The notes under the pieces were generated by a model. That model worked only from the letters and a program-made list of their open reading frames with translations, made no database searches and had not been told where the DNA came from. From contig CALJAM010000022.1 of NCBI GenBank assembly GCA_938027685.1, forward strand, positions 62,001 to 126,000: a DNA stretch of 64,000 bases, given 5' to 3'. The position numbers and the translations under genes were made by a program. Below are positions 35,678 to 44,822 of the stretch, in pieces; the first letter of the stretch is position 1; each line of letters starts with the position of its first letter. Source of the stretch: an uncultured Bryobacteraceae bacterium (GTDB lineage: Bacteria > Acidobacteriota > Terriglobia > Bryobacterales > Bryobacteraceae).

Positions 35678-36733
35678 TCAGCGGTTGACCAGGTAGAACA
35701 TCACCATGAAAACGGCGGAGAAGATCAGGCCGGTAAGCACGACCACGGTGAGATCACGCCACAGCGAACGCGCAGGAATTCCCGCAGCCGCGACCTCGCG
35801 CACGTCGTTGACTTCTTCTTCGGTGGGTACACCCGACTCGGCGGTCGCTTCTGCGGGCTGTGGGCCGGTCTCGGCGGGGGCCGGCGGCAGTCCGTGGAAG
35901 CGGATCCGGCGTTCGATGGCGGCGCGCAGTTGCTCGGCGTCCGCATGGAAGCGTCCGCGGAACTCCTCCGGCAACAATTCCTGAAGCTCGGAGACGGCAA
36001 GCGGCTTTGCAGGGGGCACCACCCAGAACCCGAGGGCATCGGCGAGCTGACAGGCGAGATATGCCAGGCCGCTGACGTCCCGCACCGGGCCGCCGGGCGG
36101 ATCGTGGTGCCGTCCGGCGACGATGCGGATGTCCTCCGGCAGATTCCAGCGCTCGGCCAGGATTCGTCCAGCCTCGCAGTGATCCACGCCGAATAACTTG
36201 CGCTCGAGATCCAGTACCTGGAGGCCGTTCTCGTCGGCGTGTTTCAGTAGCTGCGCATACTCGGAAGGGTGCGCGACGAGCAGGCCCAGCCGGCCCAGGT
36301 CATGCAGCAGGCCCGCCGTGTAAGCCACGTCTTGCGGCTGTGCGGTCAGGCGGGCCAGTTCCTCGCTGAGAAGCGCACAGGCCAGCGTGTGCCGCCAGCA
36401 GCGATACAGCTCCTGGATCCTCATCGCGGCCTGCATGTAGTTGGCGGCGGCCACGGTCATGGCCAGGCTGCGGATCCGTTTCAGGCCCAGGATGACGAGC
36501 GCGTGCTGGAGGCTTTCGATGCGGGAGTGGAAGCCGAACAGCGGCGAGTTGGCCAATCGGAGGATTTGCGCGGAGAAGGCCGGGTCTGCCATGAGCAGCT
36601 CGACGAGCTGCCGCACTTCCACCTCCTCGCTGGACAGCAGATCGAAAATTCGCAGCACGATCGGTGGGAAGGCCGGGATTTTCGACAGCGCGGGCAAATC
36701 CTTGATGGCGGTATCGGCTGCCGGCTCTCCCAC
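35678..36733 (-). CDS. HDOD-domain protein with C-terminal membrane anchor
   Basis: This 351-residue protein (GTG start, AGAGGAG upstream) has a complete HDOD domain in residues about 10-230: LPALSKIPAFPPIVLRIFDL, VEVRQLVELLMADPAFSAQI-LRLANS, AYTAGLLHDLGRLGLLVAHP, GVDHCEAGRILAERWNLPED. HDOD proteins act in signal transduction and are related to HD phosphohydrolases, mostly without activity. After an acidic Pro-rich linker the last 25 residues form a transmembrane segment (LTVVVLTGLIFSAVFMVMFY), so the protein is tail-anchored. This architecture is unusual, since HDOD proteins are normally soluble. Confidence 0.88.
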   Translation of the reverse strand: MGEPAADTAIKDLPALSKIPAFPPIVLRIFDLLSSEEVEVRQLVELLMADPAFSAQILRLANSPLFGFHSRIESLQHALVILGLKRIRSLAMTVAAANYMQAAMRIQELYRCWRHTLACALLSEELARLTAQPQDVAYTAGLLHDLGRLGLLVAHPSEYAQLLKHADENGLQVLDLERKLFGVDHCEAGRILAERWNLPEDIRIVAGRHHDPPGGPVRDVSGLAYLACQLADALGFWVVPPAKPLAVSELQELLPEEFRGRFHADAEQLRAAIERRIRFHGLPPAPAETGPQPAEATAESGVPTEEEVNDVREVAAAGIPARSLWRDLTVVVLTGLIFSAVFMVMFYLVNR

Positions 36734-36821
36734 GGCGGGCTCCTCTGAGCATAGATCGGGTTTCGGACGCCAAACTTTAGGGCCGGTATCGCCTGCCTCC
36801 CTTGGACCGGCCTCTTTTTTC

Positions 36822-36851
36822 TTGCCCGGCAGGGCCCCTAGGCGCTATACT
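36822..36851 (+). promoter_or_regulatory. Putative promoter of the DAHP synthase leader
   Basis: TTGCCC (36822-36827) and TATACT (36846-36851) are separated by 18 bases. The transcript would begin near 36858, only about 6 bases before the leader peptide start codon. Confidence 0.6.
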
Positions 36852-36863
36852 GACTGTTTCCTG

Positions 36864-36923
36864 ATGGTCACCGCCGGCGCCAACTTCTGGTTCCGATTTT
36901 GGCGCTTTAGCCGCTCCGGCTAG
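36864..36923 (+). CDS. Aromatic leader peptide of the DAHP synthase attenuator
   Basis: A 19-codon frame reads MVTAGANFWFRFWRFSRSG and ends with TAG at 36921-36923. Within codons 8 to 15 there are four Phe (8, 10, 12, 15) and two Trp (9, 13). That density of aromatic codons just upstream of the first enzyme of aromatic amino acid synthesis is the mark of an attenuation leader peptide. Stalling at these codons would leave segment 2 of the RNA free. No Shine-Dalgarno is visible; the short 5' end suggests leaderless translation. Confidence 0.8.
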   Translation: MVTAGANFWFRFWRFSRSG

Positions 36924-36998
36924 AGTGGCGTTGGCGGTCCGTCAGTAAACAGTTCAGACAAGCCAACCCACTCGAAAGAGTGGGTTTTTTATTTGGCT
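36878..36998 (+). promoter_or_regulatory. Transcription attenuator with competing hairpins upstream of DAHP synthase
   Basis: Segment 1 CGCCAAC (36878-36884, inside the leader peptide just before its Phe/Trp codons) can pair with segment 2 GTTGGCG (36930-36936). Segment 2 GTTGGC (36930-36935) can instead pair with segment 3 GCCAAC (36962-36967). Segment 3 AACCCACTC (36965-36973) pairs with segment 4 GAGTGGGTT (36978-36986) to make the terminator. A ribosome stalled at codons 8-15 would cover segment 1 and favour 2:3 (read-through); one at the stop codon would cover segment 2 and favour 3:4 (termination). AGCCAA and TTGGCT (36961-36966, 36993-36998) can extend the terminator base. Confidence 0.78.
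36965..36990 (+). terminator. Intrinsic terminator of the DAHP synthase leader
   Basis: A perfect 9-bp stem, AACCCACTC / GAGTGGGTT, is capped by a GAAA tetraloop (36974-36977) and followed by T residues to 36990. It lies 55 bases upstream of the DAHP synthase start and within its leader, so its role is regulatory. Confidence 0.88.
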
Positions 36999-37045
36999 GC
37001 GAGACTGGACCGGTTGGCCGGGTCCCGTCCTAAGGAGGCTCGAGC

Positions 37046-38080
37046 ATGATCGTCTCCATGAAACTCAACGCGACCAAGGAGGACGTCGAAGCCGTCTGTA
37101 ACCGCATCCGCGAGTTCGGATACCGGGTCCACACCATCCAGGGCGAAGAGCGCGTGGTCATCGGGGCTATCGGCGTCGGCGACGTCACCGCGTGCCTGGA
37201 ATCGCTGCAGGCCATGCCTTGCGTGGAGAATGCCGTGCGCATCTCCGCACCTTACAAGTTCGTCAGCCGCGAGTTCCGTCGCGAAAAGAGCGTCATCCGG
37301 GTCAACGGCGTCGAGATCGGCGGCGACGAGTTCGTCGTCATCGCCGGTCCCTGCGCGGTCGAGTCCGAACGGCAGATCCTGGAGACGGCGGAAGCCGTGG
37401 CGCGCGCGGGGGCGCGCCTGCTCCGCGGGGGAGCTTTCAAACCGCGCACCTCTCCTTATGACTTCCAGGGTCTGGAGCGCGAAGGCTTGCGGCTGCTGCG
37501 CAAGGCCAAGGAGGCGACCGGGCTGGACATCGTGACCGAGGTGCTCAGCGACGGCGACGTCGAACTGGTGGCCGAATACGCCGACGTACTCCAGATCGGC
37601 GCCCGCAACATGCAGAACTTCTCGCTGCTGAAGGCGGTCGGGCGGTGCGGCAAACCGGTGCTGCTCAAGCGCGGCATGAGCTCGACCCTGCACGAGCTGC
37701 TCATGTCGGCCGAGTATATCGTTGCGCACGGCAACCCCGACGTGATCCTTTGCGAACGCGGCATCCGCACCTTCGAGACGGCCACACGCAACACCTGCGA
37801 CATCACAGCCGTAGCCGTGCTGAACGAGCTGACTCACCTGCCGGTGATCGTGGATCCCAGCCACGCCACCGGCCGCCGCCACCTGGTTCCCCCGCTGGCG
37901 CGTGCGGCCGTGGCCATCGGCGCCGACGGCCTCATGGTGGAGGTGCATCCTGCGCCCGAAAAGGCAGCCAGCGACGGCGCTCAGTCCCTGACGTTTGCCG
38001 GTTTCGAGCAGATGATGCGGCAATTGCGCCCTTACGTCGAACTGTGGAAGCGGGAGCGCGTCGCAGCGGTTGCGGTTTGA
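37046..38080 (+). CDS. aroF: 3-deoxy-7-phosphoheptulonate (DAHP) synthase, type I-beta with N-terminal regulatory domain
   Basis: This 344-residue enzyme condenses phosphoenolpyruvate and erythrose 4-phosphate, the first step of the shikimate pathway. Residues about 1-70 are a ferredoxin-like regulatory domain ([39 protein letters not shown]) as in the Thermotoga enzyme, where it binds Tyr or Phe. The barrel carries [60 protein letters not shown] and [26 protein letters not shown] gives a strong ribosome-binding site. Both feedback inhibition and attenuation of its leader would therefore control this step. Confidence 0.95.
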   Translation: MIVSMKLNATKEDVEAVCNRIREFGYRVHTIQGEERVVIGAIGVGDVTACLESLQAMPCVENAVRISAPYKFVSREFRREKSVIRVNGVEIGGDEFVVIAGPCAVESERQILETAEAVARAGARLLRGGAFKPRTSPYDFQGLEREGLRLLRKAKEATGLDIVTEVLSDGDVELVAEYADVLQIGARNMQNFSLLKAVGRCGKPVLLKRGMSSTLHELLMSAEYIVAHGNPDVILCERGIRTFETATRNTCDITAVAVLNELTHLPVIVDPSHATGRRHLVPPLARAAVAIGADGLMVEVHPAPEKAASDGAQSLTFAGFEQMMRQLRPYVELWKRERVAAVAV

Positions 38081-38114
38081 GTGCGGCCCGTCCGACGCGT
38101 TGTAAGCTGACAGT

Positions 38115-39038
38115 GTGGAACGGCGCATCCCGCCCGCGCTGCTGATCCTGCTCGTGGCGTTGGCGTGTGCGGTGGCGGTGCTCACCGTCGCCCGCTTCCG
38201 AGCGCACGGGCGCGCCCTTGAGGACTGGCTCGCGCGGATGCCGGCGGGTGATACGATCCTGCTCTACTTCGACGTCGAAGGCCTTCGCCGCCTGGGGATC
38301 CTGGAATGGCTCGCGCTTTCACAGCTCGGCGAGGAGCCCGAATACCGAGCCTTCGTGGAGCAGACCGGTTTCGACCTGCGCCAGGATCTGCAGGAGGCGC
38401 TCGTCGGGCTCCATCCTGATGGAAATTTTTTCTTGCTGCGCGGCCGTTTCGACTGGGGGACCCTGGCGCGTTTCGTCCGGCGCAACGGGGGATCCTGTCG
38501 CAACAGCTTCTGCCGCGTGGCAGGAAGCAGGCCGGAGCGGCGGATTTCCTTCTTCCCGCTCAGACCCGACGTGATGGCGCTGGCCGTCAGTCGCGATTCT
38601 TCGGCGGCCGAACAGCTTCAGGTCCGGCACGCGGCATGGCTCCCGCGACCGGCCCCCAAGGCGCCGGTCTGGGCGGCTTTTCCGTCGCACCGGCTGGCGG
38701 CTGCAGGCGATCTGCCCACGGGCACGCGGTTGTTCGCGAAGGTCCTGGCGGAGACCGAGCACCTGGTTTTCGCGCTCCACCCGGTCGGCGATCGTTTGGA
38801 GTTGAGGCTCGAGGTCCACTGCAAGAGCCCCTCGCAGGCTCGTGCGGTCCTCGTTCAGCTGGAGGGCCTCACCGAGACGCTGCGCGAGATGATCGCGCGC
38901 GAGAGCAAGCAGCCTAACCCGCGCGATCTTAGCGGCGTGCTGACCCGCGGGGTGTTCGAACAGCACGAGGCTCGGGTGGCAGCCGTCTGGCCGCTGGAAC
39001 GCCCGTTCTTGGAGTCGCTGGCAGCGGGCGGTCCGTGA
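38115..39038 (+). CDS. Membrane-anchored protein of unknown function
   Basis: This 307-residue protein (GTG start) has one N-terminal membrane segment (PPALLILLVALACAVAVLTV) followed by a long extracytoplasmic domain. Visible elements are TILLYFDVEGLRRLGILEWL, FFLLRGRFDWGTLARFVRRN, a pair of cysteines in NGGSCRNSFCRVAG that may form a disulfide, and a C-terminal helical part (VQLEGLTETLREMIARES). I do not recognise the family. It lies between DAHP synthase and a PfkB kinase on the same strand, possibly co-transcribed. Confidence 0.8.
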   Translation: MERRIPPALLILLVALACAVAVLTVARFRAHGRALEDWLARMPAGDTILLYFDVEGLRRLGILEWLALSQLGEEPEYRAFVEQTGFDLRQDLQEALVGLHPDGNFFLLRGRFDWGTLARFVRRNGGSCRNSFCRVAGSRPERRISFFPLRPDVMALAVSRDSSAAEQLQVRHAAWLPRPAPKAPVWAAFPSHRLAAAGDLPTGTRLFAKVLAETEHLVFALHPVGDRLELRLEVHCKSPSQARAVLVQLEGLTETLREMIARESKQPNPRDLSGVLTRGVFEQHEARVAAVWPLERPFLESLAAGGP

Positions 39039-39073
39039 GCGCCGTGCGGTTGGTTTGACGAACGAGCGGAACC

Positions 39074-40042
39074 ATGGACGGCGTGCTTTGCCTGGGCAAC
39101 ATCGTCTTCGACGTTCTCGTGCGCCCGGTGTCGGAGCTGCGCTGGAACACCACGAGTTGGGTGGGGTCGATCCGCCACACGATGGGCGGCAACGGGGCCA
39201 ACACCGCCTTCACGCTCGCGGTGCTCGGGGCGCCGGTCCGTCTGCTGGGATGGATCGGAGCGGACCCGGCCGGGGCCGCCCTGCTCGAAAAGCTTTCGCG
39301 CGCCGGCGTCGATACCAGCTTCGTGCGCCGGGGAAGCGCGCCCACGGCTACGACCGTTTCCCTCGTCAATGAGCGCGGCGATCGGTTCCTGCTGCACGCA
39401 CCGGGCGTCAGCGGGGAAGCATTTCAGGAACCCCCCGAGTTGGCCGGCCCGTTGATCGAGGGCATGGGTCGCCTGCATTTGGCCAATCTGTTCGCCATCC
39501 CGGGCCTGCGCCGCCACGGCGCCCAGATCCTGCGGCAGGCGCGCCAGGCGGGTCTTTCCACCTCGCTCGATACGGGCTGGGACCAGCACGGCCGATGGAT
39601 GGAAGACCTCGGTCCCGCCCTGAAATGGACCGATCTGCTTTTCGTGAACCGCGAAGAAACCGTCGGGCTGACGCGATCCACCCACCTGCAAGAGGCCGCC
39701 CGCATCTTTGCCTCCTGCGGAGTCGGCGCAGTCGTCTTCAAGCTGGGGGAAGACGGCTGCGCCATTTGGCGGGAAGGCAGGTGGGTGCGGGTTCCCGCCT
39801 TCGAGGTCCCGGCCACAGACACCACCGGAGCCGGCGATTGCTTTGCCGGCGCATTCCTGGCCGCGCTGGGCCGCGGCCTGAGCTGGGAGGAGAGCGCTCG
39901 TTTCGCCAACGCGGTCGCGGCGCTTACGGTGGCCGAGCTTGGTTCCACCGAGGGCCTGCGGCCCTGGCACGAGGTCGAGCGTTGGATGCGCTCGGCACGC
40001 ATCCGCACCAGCGGACCCGCAGGAGGCACGATCCGTGGCTGA
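39074..40042 (+). CDS. PfkB-family carbohydrate kinase
   Basis: This 322-residue kinase has the N-terminal PfkB motif GSIRHTMGGNGANTAFTLAV-LGAPVRLLGWIG and the C-terminal ATP/catalytic motif VPATDTTGAGDCFAGAFLAA (catalytic Asp in GAGD). It phosphorylates a sugar or nucleoside hydroxyl. LLFVNREETVGLTR and VVFKLGEDGCAIW are typical. The substrate cannot be told; ribokinase-like sugars are the usual guess. The second PfkB gene of the window lies at 51072-51989. Confidence 0.93.
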   Translation: MDGVLCLGNIVFDVLVRPVSELRWNTTSWVGSIRHTMGGNGANTAFTLAVLGAPVRLLGWIGADPAGAALLEKLSRAGVDTSFVRRGSAPTATTVSLVNERGDRFLLHAPGVSGEAFQEPPELAGPLIEGMGRLHLANLFAIPGLRRHGAQILRQARQAGLSTSLDTGWDQHGRWMEDLGPALKWTDLLFVNREETVGLTRSTHLQEAARIFASCGVGAVVFKLGEDGCAIWREGRWVRVPAFEVPATDTTGAGDCFAGAFLAALGRGLSWEESARFANAVAALTVAELGSTEGLRPWHEVERWMRSARIRTSGPAGGTIRG

Positions 40043-40076
40043 GCCTATGCGTTTGGCAGGCGTGCGCAGGGGGTGA

Positions 40077-40796
40077 CTAGCCGCCTGCGTCGCGCAGTCG
40101 CTTCCACTCGAACAGCACGATTCCGGCGGCCACGGAAACGTTGAGCGAGGCGATGACGCCCGCGACCGGGATTCGCACGAGATAGTCGCACCGCTTGCGC
40201 GTGTGTTCGTGCAGACCGCGTCCCTCGCCGCCCAGCACGATCACCGTCGGCCTGCGCCACTCGAGCCGACAGTAGACTTCGGAACCGCGTTCGTCCAGCC
40301 CGTAGATCCAGTAGCCCAGCTGCTTGAGGTGGTCGAGGGCGCGATTGAGGTTGGTCACGCGGGCAACCTTCAGGTACTCGAGCGCACCGGAGGCCGCCTT
40401 GGCCACGGTCTCAGTCAGCCCCACGGCGCGCCGGGCGGGCACGATGACGCCGCCGGCGCCCGCCGCGTACGCGGTCCGGATGATGGCGCCCAGATTGTGG
40501 GGATCCTCCACGCCGTCCAGCGCGACCAGCAGTTCGGAGCCTGCCGCGACCTCCTCCAAATCGGCGTACCGACGGGCCGCTCCTACCGCCACGACTCCCT
40601 GGTGCGGCGCGCCTTCGGCTGCCCGATCCAGGGCTTCGCGCGGCTCGAAACGTACCGGGACCCCGCGCTCGCGGGCCGCGGCCAGGATCTCACGCAGACG
40701 GGCATGCGAAGAGCCGCGCGCCACTAAGATGCGGTCCAGCGGGCGCCCGGCGCGAAGGGCTTCCAACACGGGATGCACACCGGCGAGAATCTCCAC
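40077..40796 (-). CDS. rlmB: 23S rRNA (guanosine-2'-O-)-methyltransferase RlmB-type (TrmH/SPOUT family)
   Basis: This 239-residue protein has a short N-terminal substrate-binding domain (ILAGVHPVLEALRAGRPLDR, APHQGVVAV) and the SPOUT knot: LVALDGVEDPHNLGAIIRTA, VIVLGGEGRGLHEHTRKRCD and VRIPVAGVIASLNVSVAAGI-VLFEW. It transfers a methyl group from S-adenosylmethionine to a ribose hydroxyl of 23S rRNA; some members act on tRNA. It converges with the PfkB kinase, gap 34 bases. Confidence 0.93.
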   Translation of the reverse strand: MEILAGVHPVLEALRAGRPLDRILVARGSSHARLREILAAARERGVPVRFEPREALDRAAEGAPHQGVVAVGAARRYADLEEVAAGSELLVALDGVEDPHNLGAIIRTAYAAGAGGVIVPARRAVGLTETVAKAASGALEYLKVARVTNLNRALDHLKQLGYWIYGLDERGSEVYCRLEWRRPTVIVLGGEGRGLHEHTRKRCDYLVRIPVAGVIASLNVSVAAGIVLFEWKRLRDAGG

Positions 40797-41074
40797 GGGC
40801 GCTTCCTATGGTAGCGCTGCGAGGGACGGGTTCAGGTGAAGCGGCCGCAGGCTGCGGGGCTGGTGGCCACCAGCTTTGTCCTCCAGGGACTCTCGCGAGA
40901 GCGCCTCTCTGCCCGCACGATGCCACAGCTCTGCAGACGCGCGCGCGGCGGAGACTTACAACGCCTTGAAGAGACGTGCGAAATTTTCCGGATGCGCGTG
41001 TGAACGCGCTCGGCCGCAGCACGCCGAGGCCGGTGTTAAGATGGAAGTCGCATTTGAAACCAGGGACATAACAG

Positions 41075-42289
41075 ATGGATTCGCGCCGTAGCTTCATCGG
41101 ACGCATGGCGACGGGGCTGGCAGGCGGCATCGCTCCCGGACGGGTGCTTGGGGCCAACGACCGCATCCGACTGGGCGTGATCGGTCCGGGTGACCGGGGC
41201 ATGCAGTTGACCCGCGAGGCCCTGGCCTGCCCCAACACCGAGGTGGTCGCCTTCGCCGACGTTTACACGCGGCGGCTCGAAGAGGCGAAAAAGCTGGCGC
41301 CGGCGGCCAAGACCTTTCTCGATTACCGCTACCTGCTCGAGGAACCCGGCATCGACGCCGTGATTATCGCCACGCCGCAGCATCTGCACTGCGAGCACTT
41401 CGTGGCTTCGCTGGACGCAGGCAAACACGTCTACGTCGAGAAGACCATGGCGTTCACCGTCGAACACGCCAAGCGGATGCGCGCCGCCTACCGGCGGGCC
41501 AAGGGCCGCGTGGTGCAGGTGGGCCACCAGGGCTGTTCCTCCGGTCAGATCGTCGACGCGGTGAACTTCCTCAAAACCGGCTGGGTAGGAAAGATCACGG
41601 CCATCCATGCCCACATGTACCGCAACACGCCGCACGGCAAGCCGCAGTGGGCACGACCCGTCTATCCCGACATGACCCCGGAAAACATCATCTGGAAGGC
41701 CTTCCTGGGCGAAGCGCCGGAGCGCCCCTTCGACGCCAACCGCTACGTGAATTGGCGGTTTTTCTGGGACTACTCGGGCGGGAATTTCTACGAGAACATG
41801 TGCCACCAGCTCGCCTTCTGGTACAAGGTTCTGGGCCTGGAGATTCCGCGCGCGGTCACGGCCACCGGAGGCATTTACCTGTGGAAGGACGGGCGCGAAG
41901 TGCCGGACACCATGAACGTCTCCATGGAACATTCTGAGGAAATCCTGTTCACGTGGGATTCCGGCTTCGGCAACAACCACCTGGGCGTAACCGAGGACGT
42001 GCTGGGAACCGACGGGACCATCTCCCGGGGCCAGCAGATCCGCTACTACCCGCAAAAGGTCAATCGCCCGGATGGAAACGAAATGACCGGCACGACCCGT
42101 ACGCCGCCGCACGCGCACATGCAGGATTTCCTCGACGCCGTCCGCACCGGCAAGGAGCCCAATTGTCCGTTCGAGCTCGGGTTCCGCGTTTCCATCGCGA
42201 GCCGCATGGCGGTGGAAAGCTACCGCCAGGGGCGCACCGTGCGCTGGGACCCGGCACGCGAGGAGATCGTACCTGCGCCCTGCTCGTGA
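41075..42289 (+). CDS. Tat-exported Gfo/Idh/MocA-family oxidoreductase
   Basis: This 404-residue protein begins with a twin-arginine signal (DSRRSFIGRMATGLAGGIAP). A Rossmann domain follows (IRLGVIGPGDRGMQLTREAL), with the characteristic VIIATPQHLHCEHFVASLDA-GKHVYVEKTMAF (Glu-Lys motif), and a C-terminal alpha/beta domain with FFWDYSGGNFYENMCHQLAF. The family oxidises or reduces sugar derivatives with NAD(P). Exported members are frequent in Acidobacteria and Planctomycetes; their cofactor supply outside the cytoplasm is a puzzle. Confidence 0.93.
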   Translation: MDSRRSFIGRMATGLAGGIAPGRVLGANDRIRLGVIGPGDRGMQLTREALACPNTEVVAFADVYTRRLEEAKKLAPAAKTFLDYRYLLEEPGIDAVIIATPQHLHCEHFVASLDAGKHVYVEKTMAFTVEHAKRMRAAYRRAKGRVVQVGHQGCSSGQIVDAVNFLKTGWVGKITAIHAHMYRNTPHGKPQWARPVYPDMTPENIIWKAFLGEAPERPFDANRYVNWRFFWDYSGGNFYENMCHQLAFWYKVLGLEIPRAVTATGGIYLWKDGREVPDTMNVSMEHSEEILFTWDSGFGNNHLGVTEDVLGTDGTISRGQQIRYYPQKVNRPDGNEMTGTTRTPPHAHMQDFLDAVRTGKEPNCPFELGFRVSIASRMAVESYRQGRTVRWDPAREEIVPAPCS

Positions 42290-42345
42290 AGCCGGGCCGC
42301 CTACAGTTGACGCCGTTTTCTACCGAATGGGAGAGGTGAAGCCGC

Positions 42346-43230
42346 ATGCAGGCGCCGCCGGATGCGAAAGCTGAAATCGGAGTGGTCGGAGGCAGCGGGC
42401 TCTACACGATGCCCGGCTTCCAGGTCGAGCGCGAGCTGAGATTGGAGACGCCCTGGGGTGCGCCCTCGGACGCTTTCGTGGTGGGCGCCCTCTCCGGGCG
42501 CCGCGTGGCCTTTCTGGCGCGACATGGCCGGGGACACCGCCTCATGCCCTCGGAGATCAACTTCCGCGCCAACATTTACGGTTTCAAGATGCTGGGCGTG
42601 GAGCGGATCATTTCGCTGAGCGCCGTAGGGTCTCTCAAGGAGGAGCACCGGCCTCTGGATTTCGTGATCCCGGACCAGTTCGTGGACCGCACGCGCAGTC
42701 GGGCCTCCACGTTCTTCGGCGAAGGGCTGGTGGCGCACATCAGTTTCGCCGATCCGGTCTGCCCGCAATTGGCGCGTGTGCTCTACGAGGCCTGCACGGC
42801 CGAAGGCGTGCGCGCCAGTCTGGGGGGAACCTACCTCTGCATCGAGGGTCCTGCGTTCTCGACCAAGGCCGAGTCGAATCTATACCGAAGCTGGGGCCTG
42901 GACGTGATCGGCATGACCAACCTGCCCGAAGCCCGGCTGGCGCGCGAGGCAGAGATCTGTTACGCAACCGTGGCCATGGTCACCGATTACGACTGCTGGC
43001 ATCCTGAGCACGATGCCGTCACGGTGAATCAGATCCTCGAGAATCTGACGCGCAACGCGGCCAACGCCGTGCGCGTGGTGGCGCGGGCCGCGGCGCTGCT
43101 GCCGCGCAAACGCGAATGCACGTGCGGTTCGGCGCTGGCTCACGCCGTCATCACCGATCCCAAGGCGGTGCCCGAGGCCACGCGCAGGAAGTTGGAGCTG
43201 ATTGTTGGCAAGTACCTTGGCTCACGCTGA
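42346..43230 (+). CDS. mtnP: S-methyl-5'-thioadenosine phosphorylase
   Basis: This 294-residue enzyme cleaves methylthioadenosine with phosphate in methionine salvage. Motifs are [53 protein letters not shown] and [36 protein letters not shown]. The last part ([20 protein letters not shown]) is also typical. Length matches the family. Its end overlaps the next gene by 29 bases. Confidence 0.95.
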   Translation: MQAPPDAKAEIGVVGGSGLYTMPGFQVERELRLETPWGAPSDAFVVGALSGRRVAFLARHGRGHRLMPSEINFRANIYGFKMLGVERIISLSAVGSLKEEHRPLDFVIPDQFVDRTRSRASTFFGEGLVAHISFADPVCPQLARVLYEACTAEGVRASLGGTYLCIEGPAFSTKAESNLYRSWGLDVIGMTNLPEARLAREAEICYATVAMVTDYDCWHPEHDAVTVNQILENLTRNAANAVRVVARAAALLPRKRECTCGSALAHAVITDPKAVPEATRRKLELIVGKYLGSR

Positions 43231-44344
43231 CGCCGAGCTGCTGCGCCGCGTCGAAGCCCTTTCGGACAGCTTCGACCCGGGCGCAGTGGCCGAGTACGTT
43301 CGGCTGTTCAGCAAGGTCATCGCCCAGCGAACCGGACTCTGGAGCGCGACCGAGCTGGAGCAGCGGTACGATCGCATCCGGCGCGTACGTCGGTTCGCGG
43401 GGCCGGTCGAAACAATTCGGACCGTTGTTGTTCTTTCCCGCGTCACCCTGGGCGCCGACATCGCCGTCACCAGCGTGGTGCTGCAGGCGGCCCTGCGCCG
43501 CTTTCCTCGCGCGGAGGTCCTGCTGGCGGGCCCGCGCCCGAACCGGGAGCTGTTCGCCCGCGAGCGCCGCGTCGGATGGCTTCCGGTCGAGTACGGGCGC
43601 ACGGCGTCACTGGACGAGCGCTTGAAAGCCGGACTTGCCCTGCGCGAGCGGCTGCGCGACAGTGGGGCGCTGGTGCTCGATCCTGACTCGCGGTTGACCC
43701 AGTTGGGCCTGCTTCCGGTCTGCGAGGACGACCGCTACTACTTTTTCGAGAGCCGAACCTATGGGGGTGACGGCGGGGAGCCGCTGGGCGTGCTGGCCTG
43801 CCGGTGGGCGCAGGAAACCCTCGCCGTCGACGGCCCCCGACCCTGGTTGGCGCCCGAAGGGCATTGCGACGAGACTCCCGGCATCGCGGTCAGCCTCGGC
43901 GTGGGCGAAAATCCCGCCAAGCGGCTGGATGGTGAGTTCGAAGCCGCTTTGTTGGCGGGTCTGGCGCGGCTGGCTTCACCCGTGCTGGTGGATACGGGCC
44001 CGGGCGGAGAGGAGGCTCGGCGGGTCGAGCGGGCCGTCGAGCGCGCCGGTCAAAGCCACGGAACCATCCGGCTTTTTCGGGGCAGCTTCGCAAGCTTTGC
44101 TTTGGCCATTGCGCGCAGCCGCTTGTACGTGGGCTACGATTCGGCCGGCCAACATGCGGCGGCGGCTCTGGGAGTGCCGGCCGTGACCATTTTCGCGGGT
44201 TTCCCCTGCGAGCGGTTCTTCGCCCGCTGGCAACCGTGGGGCCCCGGCCCCCGCCTCACCGTCCGCGTCGAAAACGACGCCGATCCGCGCGAAGTGCTCC
44301 TCCGGACCCTGGCGGCGGCGGAACAACTCCTGGCGCGCCCGTGA
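43202..44344 (+). CDS. Glycosyltransferase family 9-like protein
   Basis: This 380-residue protein starts with TTG inside the mtnP 3' end (a second in-frame TTG lies at 43217). It has the two-domain GT-B plan of ADP-heptose:LPS heptosyltransferases: [36 protein letters not shown] (nucleotide-sugar-independent acceptor half) and [50 protein letters not shown] (donor-binding half, Asp-Ser-x-Gly-x-His). It probably transfers a heptose or hexose to a lipopolysaccharide or exopolysaccharide core. Sequence similarity to classical GT9 is moderate. Confidence 0.78.
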   Translation: MLASTLAHADAELLRRVEALSDSFDPGAVAEYVRLFSKVIAQRTGLWSATELEQRYDRIRRVRRFAGPVETIRTVVVLSRVTLGADIAVTSVVLQAALRRFPRAEVLLAGPRPNRELFARERRVGWLPVEYGRTASLDERLKAGLALRERLRDSGALVLDPDSRLTQLGLLPVCEDDRYYFFESRTYGGDGGEPLGVLACRWAQETLAVDGPRPWLAPEGHCDETPGIAVSLGVGENPAKRLDGEFEAALLAGLARLASPVLVDTGPGGEEARRVERAVERAGQSHGTIRLFRGSFASFALAIARSRLYVGYDSAGQHAAAALGVPAVTIFAGFPCERFFARWQPWGPGPRLTVRVENDADPREVLLRTLAAAEQLLARP

Positions 44345-44822
44345 AGGCCGCGGCAAATTGCTGACCGAATAGTCGACCGCCCGGATGGCGGACTCCGCGA
44401 TCGCCCAAAGGCAGTAACGGCGATGTGCAGAGCTTGCTTCTTGCAGCCCTAAGGCTGAGTTCGGCCGAGACTGCGAGCGCGTGAAGTCCATGCCGGGCTC
44501 CATCCCGGTCGATTACCAAGCAAGCCGTGAAAGAGCAAGCGCCCCGCGCCGGCGGCGGGAGGCTACGCGTTCGCGCGTCGCGTAAAGGTCGAAGTTGCGT
44601 CGGACTCCTAACCGGTTACGACCACGGCCCGGGCTTCAGACAAGCTCCAGGCGGCGGAGGATGGCGCACGGGAGGGAGCGGCCGTCAAGAGTCAGCACGG
44701 CGTCAAGGGCCGGCGCCGGAATCGTGCGTCCGGGGAGAGGCCGTGTCGCCGGAGTTGGCAGGCCTAGGGCGCCGCGGAGAGGAGCAGAGACGGGCAGAGG
44801 GCCGGATTGGGCAGGTAGGCTC
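44345..44822. other. Non-coding stretch between the GT9-like gene and the S24 peptidase gene
   Basis: About 480 bases between two convergent genes. No convincing reading frame, repeat or terminator with a T-tract is visible. A short tRNA-anticodon-like stem around 44605 does not extend to a cloverleaf. Confidence 0.5.

Noticed and set aside
41041-41091. Small leader frame before the Gfo/Idh/MocA gene
   Set aside because: Seventeen codons without biased composition and no hairpins after it; it overlaps the next gene start by chance.
44590-44640. Anticodon-like loop (ctcctaa) suggesting a tRNA-Arg
   Set aside because: The stem fails after three pairs, and no D-arm, T-arm or acceptor stem can be built around it.
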